Shown here: one piece after another, positions 35,906 to 45,856 of the stretch
How the letters are laid out: each line of letters opens with the position of its first letter
How positions within the stretch are numbered: the stretch's first letter is position 1
Assembly: GCA_011317545.1 (NCBI GenBank)
Contig: WUJK01000016.1
Span: 186,001-250,000 of the forward strand
Source of the DNA: Coniella vitis
Lineage: Eukaryota; Ascomycota; Sordariomycetes; Diaporthales; Schizoparmaceae
Direction: 5' to 3'
Length of the DNA stretch: 64,000 bases
The notes under the pieces: generated by a model
Databases searched by the model: none
Seen by the model: only the letters and a program-made list of their open reading frames with translations
What the model was told of the DNA's origin: nothing
Program-made: the position numbers and the translations under genes

Positions 35906-36366
35906 CTAATGCTTGACCAAGTTCCTCCACTTTTCGAGTATTGTACTCGTAATATCGTCTGCTGCGCTTCCTCGATCGCCACCGCTTCCGCCACGCCGTT
36001 GCCCGGCTTCATTTTCCTCATCATCCTCACCAAGATTAATCTTCTTGAGCTTCTTGAGCATATGAATCAACCAGGTAATCTCTTCCACACCAAGCGCTGC
36101 TTTCTCCACCGCCAGCTCCAGAACCTATGACGCGAGATCCAGCTTAGCTGGTATTTCGCGTCCAAATGCTGCAGAGTCCGTCTCTGACGCTTGTCCAGGA
36201 TACTGTACGATGCAGACATCATTTTCCTTATGCCTGTACCTTGGTCAAGGCTAGTATTAGCAGAACTTGGCCCCAACCTAGCGTCCCGGTCCACTAGCTC
36301 CCGAGCGAGCCTTGTACGTCGCAGCAGGAATTCCTGGTATTTGGGCTTGCTCTGCCCGGTCTGCAT
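35906..36366 (-). pseudogene. Frameshifted hypothetical gene, C-terminal part
   Basis: The frame starting at 36,366 is Arg/Leu-rich and good to about 36,185; the text then continues in a second minus frame that ends at 35,906 with K-K-L-K-K-I-N-L-G-E-D-D-E-E-N-E and a Gly/Arg/Ser-rich tail. A shift plus one stop near 36,130 separates the two. It reads as one gene damaged by a small indel. No family recognised. Confidence 0.35.
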
Positions 36367-36413
36367 ACTGTATTGCTCGCGTATCGTCCTGCATCACGTG
36401 GTTGTAGCCTCTA

Positions 36414-36731
36414 TTATATGCTCCTACGCCGTGACTCGTTCGGCAAGGACTTTGCGGGTTGTGATGACCGGCCATGGCGGAGGCGCGGATGATACGCTAG
36501 CAGCCACTCTTGGAGCAAACCCAACGGCTCATATACGATATGGACCCCCGCGCTCTTGGCGTTGGACACTAAAGCGGCGCGAGGTTTCGACGCTGGCTTG
36601 CTACGTTTGATGCGGTGGAGGAGAGGTTTGCGTTGGGCGCGATCGGCTTCGACGAGAGTGATGAGGGCGGCGATGAGGTCCTTATGGACTTGCACTCTGG
36701 ATGTGCTGTGACTTGGGCGAGGTCGAGGCAT
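36414..36731 (-). CDS. Hypothetical basic protein fragment
   Basis: From a Met at 36,731 the frame encodes 105 residues: a Pro/Arg/Ser start, a helical K-D-L-I-A-A-L-I-T-L-V-E-A-D region, a Lys/Arg-rich part, and Gly-Leu-Leu-Gln-Glu-Trp near the end. It lies between other minus-strand fragments and may be one exon of the same decayed gene. No family recognised. Confidence 0.3.
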   Translation of the reverse strand: MPRPRPSHSTSRVQVHKDLIAALITLVEADRAQRKPLLHRIKRSKPASKPRAALVSNAKSAGVHIVYEPLGLLQEWLLAYHPRLRHGRSSQPAKSLPNESRRRSI

Positions 36732-36922
36732 GTTACCACAGGACTCAGGTCGTAGTCTGGGCAGCGTCGGGGTAGAATTTGGCGCTGGATCGCACAAAAT
36801 CTCGCTCGAGGATTTCAACGCAGCCCTTTGCACGGTCGCGGATGCTTTGGAGCATGTTAATGGTGAGCATCTGGCGAGTCTTGGGCGATCCAATAGTCAT
36901 CCTTATCGTAGTCGTTGCAATA

Positions 36923-37325
36923 TTACAAGTCTGCATCAGTGGAAATGATTGGAATTCTCCCTTTTATAGCCTGAGTGCTCACGCTACCAAGGAAAGTAGC
37001 GGTTGTACCAGCACGAGCATGAGCACCAGCAGCTTCGCCAGCCCTTAACCAGGCAAAGGGATCGATGGCCCAGTCCCTACTCGTTACCCTGCCTACAAGC
37101 GAGGGAACGGGATCCCATATCGTCGTCGTAACGCTCGTGACGGCATCTACAAACAATATGGAGACGTGGCGTGGATGAGCAGGTCTGGGGTGGCCGGCAC
37201 GAGAGAATAGTGTAGAGGACGGACGATGATGGAGGGCAGGAGGCTTAGAGGTGTGTAAATTGTGCGAGATATGGCCGGCCATGGTGGTCCATACGGTGGG
37301 AGATGTGGCGGTAAATGACATGGAG
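36923..37325 (-). pseudogene. Frame left of MITE A, probably the continuation of the SH3 gene
   Basis: The frame gives about 130 residues, first His/Ser/Pro-rich then ordinary (V-D-A-V-T-S-V-T-T-T-I-W-D-P-V-P-S-L-V-G-R). Its Met is five bases from the MITE. Removing MITE A and one TA joins this frame in phase to the frame at 37,888-38,271, with only a TAA and a TAG between them. Chance of correct phase is one in three. Confidence 0.4.
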
Positions 37326-37327
37326 TA

Positions 37328-37864
37328 CGGAGGTCTGCAGTGCTCACTGTCCCATATTTCATTTCTGATTTAATTTTCCAGGAAACATAGCTATATACAC
37401 TATCCATTCAGTAAAGACACTATTAGTACATCTCGCTTTTTCACACCCTTTTTCACACTCTTTTTCATACTCTTTTCTTTTCACTCTGTCACATTCTTTT
37501 TTTTTTTTTTTTTTTTTTTCACTCTTTTTTTTTCACTCTTTTTTTTTTCACTCTTTTTTTTTCACTCTTTTTTTTTTCACTCTTTTTTTTTCACTCTTTT
37601 TTTTTTTCACTCTTTTTTTTCACTCTTTTTTATAGTATAGAATAGAAACAAAGAGGAAAAAGAAAGAAGAAAAAGAAAGAGTGAAAAGAAAGAAGAAAAA
37701 GAAAGAGTAAGAAAAATTCTGTGTTCTTGGGCGCTCCCGACGGTGCTGAAAGGAGAGGCTATGTACTGGTAGTGTACGAATTTGACTTGGTGAAAATTTT
37801 GATGAATTTGGATAAAAATTAAATCAGAAATGAAATATGGGACAGTGAGCACTGCAGACCTCCG
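37328..37864. mobile_element. MITE copy A, best preserved
   Basis: The element has 50-bp perfect terminal inverted repeats starting CGGAGGTCTGCAG and is flanked by TA at 37,326-37,327 and 37,865-37,866. TA duplication and end structure fit a non-autonomous Tc1/mariner-like element. It encodes nothing credible. Inside, 37,497-37,630 is a tandem tract of CACTC plus T-runs. CA and TG are intact, so it has not been RIPed. Confidence 0.9.
37497..37630. repeat. (CACTC-T8/9)n tract inside MITE A
   Basis: About nine units of roughly 13-14 bases, each CACTC followed by eight or nine T, preceded by a pure T run. The other MITE copies have shorter, irregular versions, so the tract has expanded in this copy. 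Confidence 0.9.
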
Positions 37865-37887
37865 TAATGGAGCTATGGGAGGCAGAT

Positions 37888-38435
37888 TTAGTGGAGCTGT
37901 TGTTGTTGCCACGTCAGTCGCCGTATATTTGGCTGTCTGTGCGGTGGTGCTTTTAGTCGAAACATCGACCTTGATAGGGCCGCGGAAATAAACTCGTGTG
38001 TTGTTATTATTGTTGTTCTTGTTGTTGTTTGAACGTAGTCGGACTGTGAGTGACCAGCACTCGCCTTGTTATGCAAGCTTTGGCTTTTCTCTTCCTGACT
38101 GTGGCCTGATGCAGCCATGGAGGCTACTTCTTGGTTCGTAGAGTGTGTGCTCTTTGATGATAGAACGCTGGGTTGCAGCTGGAGACCGCTGTCTCCGTCC
38201 TTGTTAGGATCATCACCACCACTATCTCCAGCGGAAAGGAGGTCGACATGGGTGTGTGAAAAGAGGACCATCTAGCTCCTTGTCATGGATGCTCACAAGC
38301 CAGCCCTGGTACATAAACTCGCGCACATGGTGCAGGCGGGTGCCGGCAACGAGAGTGAGCTCTTTCTCGGTCTGGCGCCGCCAATCAACGCGGACCAGCG
38401 CGCCGAGGGGTGATGTAATTCGATGATGATCTGAA
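37888..38435 (-). pseudogene. SH3-domain protein, frameshifted
   Basis: On the minus strand a segment beginning at a splice-acceptor-like ACTTAG (38,436-38,441) encodes A-L-V-R-V-D-W, then E-K-E-L-T-L, G-T-R-L, and G-W-L-V, the pattern of an SH3 domain (ALYDY ... ELSF ... GD ... WW). The domain's end, normally G-L-F-P-x-x-Y-V, is found one base out of frame at about 38,265 as V-L-F-S-H-T-H-V-D-L-L. An acidic Ser/Gln-rich tail follows, ending at 37,888, 24 bases from MITE A. SH3 domains bind Pro-rich peptides in cortical actin and signalling complexes. Upstream exons were not found. Confidence 0.5.
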
Positions 38436-38441
38436 CTAAGT

Positions 38442-39095
38442 ACGAAGAAGAAGAGAACAAACGAGTAGGGTGGCGACGAGGCAAGTAACAGATAGGATCA
38501 GGTGGACGACGTAGGGAATTGGGGCAGGGCGAGATAAGAAGAAGAGAACAGCACTGAGCTGGTATGTCTGGACTTGGTTATCAGCCCCTCTTGGCTAGGA
38601 GACCAACGATATTTGTTGTTGACCGTAAAAAGCAGCCGGGAAAGGAGGAGGAGACCTGGCATCCTACTTATATGCAATATGCATATACAAGCGAATGAAA
38701 ACAAGAGACGACAGGACTCTGAAAATGAACCGTCTGAGAATGGCGGCTTCGCCAACAGGAGGAAGATCGCGCCCATCCACCCAGTATACACGGTCATGTT
38801 CTGCCAGTCGCGCAGTCCCTTTGTACCCACGCTGAGGTAAACAGCACGGCTGAGACTGCATTAAGGCTGCCTCTCCGCTTCTGTTTGCACGTCGTAGTCC
38901 GTTGGTTCTGGATAAGGTGCACAGAGCACAATCGATTACCAGTCTCGTTCTTTATAGAGGCCACTACCCATATGCATCGACTGGGCCTGGCTTCGATGTC
39001 GCCGGGTGACCATGTCCACAGGTTATGTATTCGTACTGCAAGCCTTTTTACGTCAGTACTTGATTCACCGTATATGGAGATAAGCAGGGAGAACA
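38442..39095. other. Probable upstream part of the SH3 gene, no clear exon
   Basis: The stretch has a CT-rich tract on the minus strand just before the SH3 exon (38,440-38,490), consistent with an intron end. Frames of 100-110 codons exist on the minus strand at 38,498-38,830 and 38,794-39,096 but none is convincing. Confidence 0.35.
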
Positions 39096-39218
39096 ATGCA
39101 TACTAGCCGCAAATATATAGTAATGAAGCTTGTATGCGATGTAGACGTTGGTGGAATACCAAGGGGGATTCGATACTTTGGATCTAGGAACTTGTCAGCA
39201 GGGGGCGAATACTTTGCG

Positions 39219-39440
39219 TCAGTACAGCTCCCATCAGTACAGCTCCCATCAGTACAGCTCCCATCAGTACAGCTCCCATCAGTACAGCTCCCATCAGTAC
39301 AGCGTCCATCAGTACAGCGCCCATCAGTACAGCGCCCACCAGTACAGCGCCCACCAGTACAGCGCCCACTAGTACAGCGCCCACCAGTACAGCGCCCATC
39401 AGTACAGCGCCCTTCGGTACAGCGCCCACCATTACAACAC
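39219..39440. repeat. 15-bp minisatellite (CAGTACAGCTCCCAT)n
   Basis: About fourteen units of 15 bases, the first five or six nearly identical (CAGTACAGCTCCCAT), later ones with CGCCCA variants. Because 15 is a multiple of three, every frame stays open and gives pentapeptide repeats (S-V-Q-L-P or M-G-A-V-L). No evidence that any is translated. A GGCCGC run follows at 39,465-39,482. Confidence 0.95.
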
Positions 39441-39499
39441 CCACTATTACCATTCCTTCTAGTGGCGGCCGCGGCCGCGGCCAGCGAGCGAGCTTAATT

Positions 39500-40080
39500 G
39501 GGGAGGCATTAGGGCTCAGCAGGCCAGGAGACCTGGGAGGCGAGGCTATCGCTAGTGGTGCTGCAGGTTTGTGGCCGTAGTCCGCTTAGGCTGTACTTGA
39601 TGGTAGCGTTTTAAGTGCCTTAGTGTGACAATGACCTCTGACCCTAAACCTGAAGGCATTTTGCCAGCTCAACAATGAGCTTTACATGGGCAAAACAATG
39701 AGTTGGCCACGATTCAAATACCCGAACAGTAACTTTTTACTTATATAGCATATAGAACATTATACACTCTTTTACACACTCCTTTGTTACACCTGTTTCA
39801 ACTGATGACTAATCTTTTTTGCACCGCCAACTTTCTTTCTTAGTGCTGGAACTGGAGACGAGGGTTACGTTGTTGGGCGCGGGCCTGGGCCTCTCCAGGG
39901 GGGCTTATATCGCCGAGGTACAGGGGCCATTGCAGGTGCCAGACATACACTGACCCAGTTATGGCAGCGATATGGCTATGTCAGCGCGCTGACAAAAGAC
40001 AGTCTAAAAGTTTGGCACGAACTTATGTAAGCAAATGGCGCGACGCGCAACATGCGCGTGTTATGTAATGAGCGCGTCTG
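39500..40080. other. No gene seen
   Basis: The sequence has ordinary composition and no frame of note. It ends in the presumed promoter of the next gene. Confidence 0.5.
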
Positions 40081-40721
40081 CCCGGCCACCTTCTTTTCCA
40101 CCTTCCCACCTTACACCCTCTCAGGATCTTTCCACACTTTCCCTCTCGCATACTACAACGGCCTCCTACGCCAACCTTCACCGCGCTCTTTCTTTCTTAC
40201 ACTTCTACATCTCTCTTTCTCTTTCTATTGCTCCATCATTTCCTCACGCATCTGCATCGGCCTATCGTCGAGACTGTGCTGCACAAGACTCGTCCCCTCT
40301 CTCTGCGCTTCACCGCCCCGCGACCTGTTCACGCGCGACCGACACTATTCGATAGACATCTCTCCATCGTCGCCCTTTTGCGTCACGTGGGAGATTCTGG
40401 GTGTCGGCTTCAGGGCATACCGGTCATCACGGCGCGGCGAAGCCCGAGAAGGATCAGAGTCAAGCGTAAGCGCAGGCCTCGTCGAGAAAACTGCTGCAGT
40501 TGTCGTGTCGTCTTGTGCTCGATGCGCACCTCAGTCGCCAAAGAGTCAAGGCTGCTCTGTTCTGCTCTGCTTTCTATCGAGAAACCAGCACATACGCTAA
40601 GCCTGGGTGGGTGGGATTCCTGAGCTTCGCGCCAGGGGCTACTTCTTATCTCTCTTGTTCTCTGCCGTCTTGAAGCAGCCAGACACTTACACTCCGAGTC
40701 ACCAAGTTCTTTGATCACGCG
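40080..40721 (+). promoter_or_regulatory. Probable promoter and 5' leader of the 40,722 gene
   Basis: Dense CT-rich tracts (for example 40,125-40,230) are typical of fungal promoters upstream of expressed genes. Overlapping frames in this area are treated as by-products of that composition. No TATA box was singled out. Confidence 0.45.
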
Positions 40722-42487
40722 ATGCAACGACCCACGTCCGCGCAACCGTACGGGCGTCCTGGCGACAGTGAGTCCTGGGGCTCACCGACGCAACCCGCTA
40801 CCCCTCGTCAAGACGAGACGTGCGCCGAGCAGAACATCGTCTTCTCATCCTCGCCTGTTTCCTACGACTCTTCCACGGATATCACCACCCCTTGCCGACG
40901 GACTATTGCGCGCCAACCCTCAACCCCAACTAGGAGTGACCTGTCAATCGTTCCCACTACTCCCGACTTCCTACGCAATAAGGAGGAACATCACGAGCAA
41001 GCTGTCGCACCTCTCCACTCAACTCCGTCAGCAGACGACTTGTCGTCTGTCCCCGACACCCCGCCCTCGCCCCGCGGCGAGCAGAGGCTTGCGCCTCTTT
41101 CTCTCGTCTCAACGAGCAGCTCTGCCACGCCTACGGATCCCCCGGCCTTGGCCGAGCAACACAACGACACCAGCACAACAACTGCCCCGCTCAACCGCTT
41201 GCCCCATAAGCACAACAACAAGTCCGCCTCCTCTGTCCCCGCGGCGCCAGTTGCGTCGTCACCTACGCAGGCAACATCGATCTCGTCTACCTCATCGACG
41301 CTCAATGTATCGAGTACCGCTATGGCGTCATGGAGCCTTAACGGTCAAGTGGAAGGGCTGACAATGATGCTTACCTGGGCCCCTAAGATGCGCCAAGCCT
41401 TCATCAAACTCCGGCTTACTGTGCCTTTCACAGCTGCGGGTAGGGGTCAGCCCAAGGGCGCAAGCTTCTACATATTCATTGCCCCAGAACGCGTGACTCA
41501 CCTTGGGCTGAATACTTCCACACACAAACCATTGGGACCCGATACCGTCTTATTAGTCTTCCAATGCTACACACCGCCTGACTTTGTGTTTCCCACCGAA
41601 GAACATGAGTACACCGTTCAAGACAATGCACGGATCCACTTGTTCCGATGGATGACCCACCGGAGGCACTTTTCAATCTACACAGCCTTCAAGCCAAGCC
41701 AGATGCCGGTTTCGTTGTTGCGACAATTCTGCATCGCTGTCACAGAGCGAAGGTTGTCCACGTTTCCGGCCCAGGCGAACATCAAGAGGCTCTACCAAGG
41801 CAAGGGAGGACGAGTCGTGGAAGGCTCGGACCTACCGCCCCCGCAGTCAGCAGCTAGCGACGATGATAACGACGATGATGACGATGGTGTCGCTTCACCA
41901 GAATTTGACCTGCGCGCCGTCAAATCCTACCCCCCGGCATACGAAGCGGATACAGGCTCTCCTGCACATGCTTCCGAAAATGCGAAGTTCTCTCCGTCTC
42001 TCTTTTCGCACGGCAAGTTGCTCTTGGACATCCACCTATATACGGCATTCGAGCTCACTGCACTTCAAAATTCATACTAACATGTCTTCTATCAGCCAAG
42101 CACTCAAGAAAGCGCCGTCATTCAGAAACTACTGACTCCGCTGCCTCTGCTAACCCCGTCGCCAAACTCGACCCCTCCCAGCCCGTAGACCTCGCTACTG
42201 TAACACTGCTGCTCGATGCACATAAGCGTGCTGTCTCTGACATGTTTGCCAAGCAGCAATTCGACTTGAAGAAGCAAATTGACGACCTCGTCCGAGCTAG
42301 ATTGGACGAGCTTCAGCGAAAAGTCATGCAGGAAATTGAAATGCAACAGAATGCGTATGAGAACAGCGCGCTTCACGAACACGTGCAAAAGCTGTTTGCA
42401 GAATACTACGGTGATGTAAGGGATTGCGTACGCGAGACTATGGCGACTCAAGTATTCACAGCGAGATTCGGCTTTCTCGACCCATGA
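40722..42487 (+). CDS. Unrecognised acidic/coiled-coil protein, two exons
   Basis: Coding parts are 40,722-42,012 and 42,096-42,487 (560 residues). Residues 1-195 are Ser/Thr/Pro-rich and disordered; about 195-360 is a compact domain (W-S-L-N-G-Q-V-E-G-L-T ... Y-I-F-I-A-P-E-R-V-T) with a Trp/Arg/His-rich centre; an Asp run lies at about 382-393; the second exon (residues 431-560) is helical and Glu/Gln/Lys-rich, likely a coiled coil. The intron is 42,013-42,095: GCAAGT donor, TACTAAC branch site at 42,073-42,080, and an ATCAG acceptor. Only the GC donor keeps the frame. No DNA-binding or catalytic motif is seen. Codons lack RIP marks, and this is the best intact gene of the window. Confidence 0.75.
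42013..42095 (+). other. GC-AG intron of the 40,722 gene
   Basis: 83 bases, starting GCAAGT and ending ATCAG, with a perfect TACTAAC branch site 15-20 bases before the acceptor. The only nearby GT (42,017) would put exon 2 out of frame; the GC donor joins a G to CC and gives Ala, then reads through to the stop at 42,485-42,487. Confidence 0.75.
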
Positions 42488-43350
42488 TGACTATGTCATA
42501 TACCGAGTCAGGAGGTGGGTATAGCATGTTATGTTTATTGTGTTTGATTTCTTTCTTTCTTTTTCTGTTTTTTTTTGTGCTTTTGGAGCGCGAGTGAGCA
42601 AGGTGAAGGAAGGAAAGCTTAGTATGCTTGTATTGTTTGTGTTGGCATGGGTATGGCGCGAGATATGCCATATCGTGTTATCTATTGTAGGTACAGCCAG
42701 ACCAAAATTATGTTTGCTGTTTGGGCAGCAGAGAAGAAAGGTAGGATAAGAAGACTTCGAGACGATCATAGCTGAAGCAGCAAACTATAGAGCTTACCAC
42801 AGCCCAATCTTTTCCATTCATACAATGTAGAGATTCAAGCTCCAAAATCAGCCCACCCAGTCGACTGATCAATTGACCAAACCAACCTCAAACCAATCAA
42901 ACCTCCACCCCACCCTTCTTCGCAAGTAGATCCCACCAAGGTTGATAAACCTTCAACCTCATCCGTGCCTACCCAGCTTCCAGCACACCATCACCCATAC
43001 TACCGCCCCGATTCCAATTTGGAACATGTCCGCCCACTCTACTCTCCTCCACCTCATCATCACCGCCAGCAAGATCGTGGCAGGTAGCAGAACTCTAAGT
43101 GATTTGCATAAGTGCCACCGCGTACGCTTTTTCCGGTCGAGAGACATGGCTGTATTCCTGCGCCATGTGCAGGGCACGGCCGCTATGGCGGACCTATGTC
43201 GGCGATAGCGTCGACCAAATTCATGAAACGATGATCCTTGCTTATGCGCTCACTGGCAAGGTGACGAATGTCATGGTCAGCAGGTCGGATAATACTGGCA
43301 TGGGTGTAATGGGCGATAGGCTGCTGCTCGATATTGCCAGTGCGTGTTTT
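42488..43350. other. 3' flank and intergenic DNA
   Basis: T-rich downstream of the stop (42,540-42,575), as in fungal 3' ends. Minus-strand frame 42,959-43,177 is hydrophobic (L-L-P-A-T-I-L-L-A-V-M-M) and might be another membrane exon of the next gene, but no splice path was found. Confidence 0.4.
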
Positions 43351-43897
43351 TCAGACCAGGGCGACCAGCAAATATATTGCGATGAAGATGAGCAGTGGGC
43401 TCGGCACAACTATGAACATGGTCAGACGACGAATCTGCAGCACGGTCCTGGGCCGCCGAGTCGAAACGGTTGTGGCTGTTCTCTCATCCATGATACGAAA
43501 AGAGCTGCAAGGTAGATAGATTAGTGTCAACAAGTAATTACCTGGGGGCAGCAAAGACGTGCACCGTCATTCGTTTCCGATAGCAGCTGCTCGCTGTGCT
43601 GGACGAGAAGGGCTCTATAACCCGTTGACGGTCAAGGCTTCTTTCTACTATTGGAACAGCAACATTGGGTGTTGCGGGAATGTTATCTAGCCTAGCTCTG
43701 ACTTGGCTCGATGAGTCCCCCAGTAGGCGAGATGTGTTGATCGGCTCTACGTCCCCCTTGTGCTGCCGCTGCTGCTGTACTCGAGGAGGAGGAGGAGCAT
43801 GGTAGGACGAGGATAAGCTCGCAGGTATGGATGACGGTAAGGTTGACGAATGTGATCTGACCGGCTGGCTAGGCCCAATTCTCTTATCTCGAGCCAT
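43351..43897 (-). CDS. Small protein with a C-terminal membrane segment, two exons
   Basis: Exon 1 is 43,897-43,542 and exon 2 is 43,504-43,351 (169 residues). The intron of 37 bases starts GTAATT, has a CACTAATC branch-like site and ends TTGCAG; splicing restores one frame (AG plus C gives Ser). The first 110 residues are Ser/Pro/Arg-rich and disordered. The last 20 residues are hydrophobic (F-I-V-V-P-S-P-L-L-I-F-I-A-I-Y-L-L-V-A-L) and end the protein, so a tail-anchored membrane protein is likely. A 37-base intron is short for fungi, so the model is not firm. The start Met lies in CT-rich upstream DNA. Confidence 0.45.
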
Positions 43898-44169
43898 GTG
43901 GGAAGAAGAAGTTTGGGACTGTGTGAATAGATAGCATCTGGAGTTAACGGAGGTAGAGTAAGATCGGATGACCGGCTACTGCAGGAACGCTCTGGTCGGC
44001 AGGTCTCTCAGTGGCCTGGAGTTGTGCTCGTCTTTTGCCTTGGTTTCGATCCGCCCCTTCCCGCTGCTCCTTTTGTACGGCCTTTGTCGGAGTCCTTTCT
44101 GCTTGCGGTAGAGGCTCAGAAGACGTCAACATAATACGGGAGGCGTGATCTTCCATCAAAAGATATACG

Positions 44170-45856
44170 AGGATAGCACAAAGGTATTACAGCAGGGAGA
44201 TTATGGCTTGGGGGTGTAAGTGGTGGCGTACGGGTAGCAGCCCGCTGTGAAGCTCCAGTATTCGGTGTAGAGTGGTTATCCTGATGCCTAAGCTGCTGTG
44301 GTTGCTAAGGAACGGGCATAGGCACAACAACGTTTTGGGCGGGCGAAACTCCTTGAAGAAGGGGCTGCTGTTGGGTATGAGGAAGATGTAGCAAATATGT
44401 AGATTTCAAGACTAGATTCGCTAGTAGTTGGTACAGCGATGCCTGGATGATGATGACTTTTTGCAGGTGGAGGTTGGAGCTGCTGCTGCTGCTACTACTG
44501 TTGTATATACTAAGGTCCAGCGGCCTTGCCCTGTTGAACAACCTGCTGGATGAAAGGGGGGATGTGCAGAGATTCCAAAGTGAAAACTTGAGCAGTCGGT
44601 AGGTCTTGATGACGATGATCTTGAGGAGCGAGACTTTGATTAACATTTAGAGGCTGCTGGAGTGGTTGCAAGGGTTGTACATTAGCAGCCAGAGGAGCGC
44701 TGTGAGAACTGCCATGAGGGCCAGGATAAGAACAAGGGGATTGATTCTGCTGCTTCTGAAGGGACAGAGGCACGCCGACAGTTCTGTGAATGTGAGCAAG
44801 CATATTGCCAGAGTTCAGGGAATGCAGCTATTGTTGGAATAGGTAGTTGGAGTGTGAAGCTGTGGTAGCGTTGTGACCGCCAGCTTGCAGGACGGAGTCG
44901 GTCGGCTGTGGGAGCTGTTGGATCGATAAATAGACTCGGTAATCAGGATGTAGGACTTCATTCTTGTGCTGTCGCAGTATAACAGCCTGATAGCTTGAGT
45001 TCGATGGACCACCGTAATGGGTTAAGGGATAAGGAGGTTGCACTTGATGAAGCACTCATCACCAGACCACCTGGAGGAGCCCGGCATCGATGGCACGATA
45101 GCTTGCTGCTGCTGCCGCCGCCGCCGCTATGTTGGTGGAACAATAGGACCGGCGCGCCCATCATGAAAATGTCCCCTTGCCCAGTATTGCCTCCTCTTTA
45201 AGCCTACTATACAGGACTGAACGCAACACCTTGACTGTCTTTATTCCGTCTACGACCTGTGATAGGACCGATAAGTCCTAGACCACGAGTACCACCAGTA
45301 GCAGTAGCATCACTATAAAATCAGGAGGGGTTGTTTGCTGCCCTGACTGCCCACTATGGCTATGTCTGGTGCTGCCTGCTGTCGACTCTCGAGTATACGC
45401 TTAGGCGGCTGCTTAACGATGGCATAGTAACGCAGAAGTACAGTAAGCGCTAGAAGCGGTATTATGTTGTGTGGCCGCCTGAGGTGATATTAGTGTGGTA
45501 AAAGCAGGTTGGCGCGGGTCTCCGTTGGACGGGGTATGATAGGCGCTTCTTAACAGCATACTCATAGTGTGCGGGTAGCGCGGCGAAATGTGTGGCGCGC
45601 CTATAGAGGGCGTCCATTGTCTGTGGAAGCTGGTGAAGGAGACCATCGGGACCGCCTGCCCTTCTGTCTGCACCGCTGGCGTCGCTATTGTCCAGCTTGC
45701 CGAGAGACTTGCGGTAGCGGGCTAGACAGGCGTATACGGCTTTGTCTGCTGGTGCTTGGTCTAGGTAAGGCGCTTGCTCGTCTGGTCCACAAAGACTTGT
45801 ATGTTATGGTCGGTTGGATCTTCGTCCTCTTTGATATCCTGAGCGCGAGAGGCCAT
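44170..45856 (-). pseudogene. Glutamine-rich, regulator-like pseudogene
   Basis: Starting at a Met at 45,854-45,856, one minus-strand frame can be followed for about 560 codons with some 15 stops, half the random rate. It is rich in Gln, Pro, Ser and His; tracts such as Q-P-L-Q-P-L-Q-Q-P-L near 44,640-44,680 and a CAG run mixed with TAG near 44,480-44,500 show C-to-T hits. The 45,673-45,420 part looks like a folded domain (F-T-S-F-H-R-Q-W-T-P-S-I-G). Around 45,190-45,310 another frame reads better, so indels are present as well. Polyglutamine and polyalanine tracts are usual in fungal transcriptional regulators, but no DNA-binding domain is visible. Confidence 0.45.

Noticed and set aside
39219..39440. 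CRISPR-like array
   Set aside because: Units of 15 bases are directly adjacent with no spacers, and the organism is a fungus; it is a minisatellite.
44170..45856. Idea that RIP is proven because every stop could come from C-to-T change
   Set aside because: TAA, TAG and TGA can always be derived from CAA, CAG/TGG and CGA, so this is not evidence by itself; stop density and composition were used instead.
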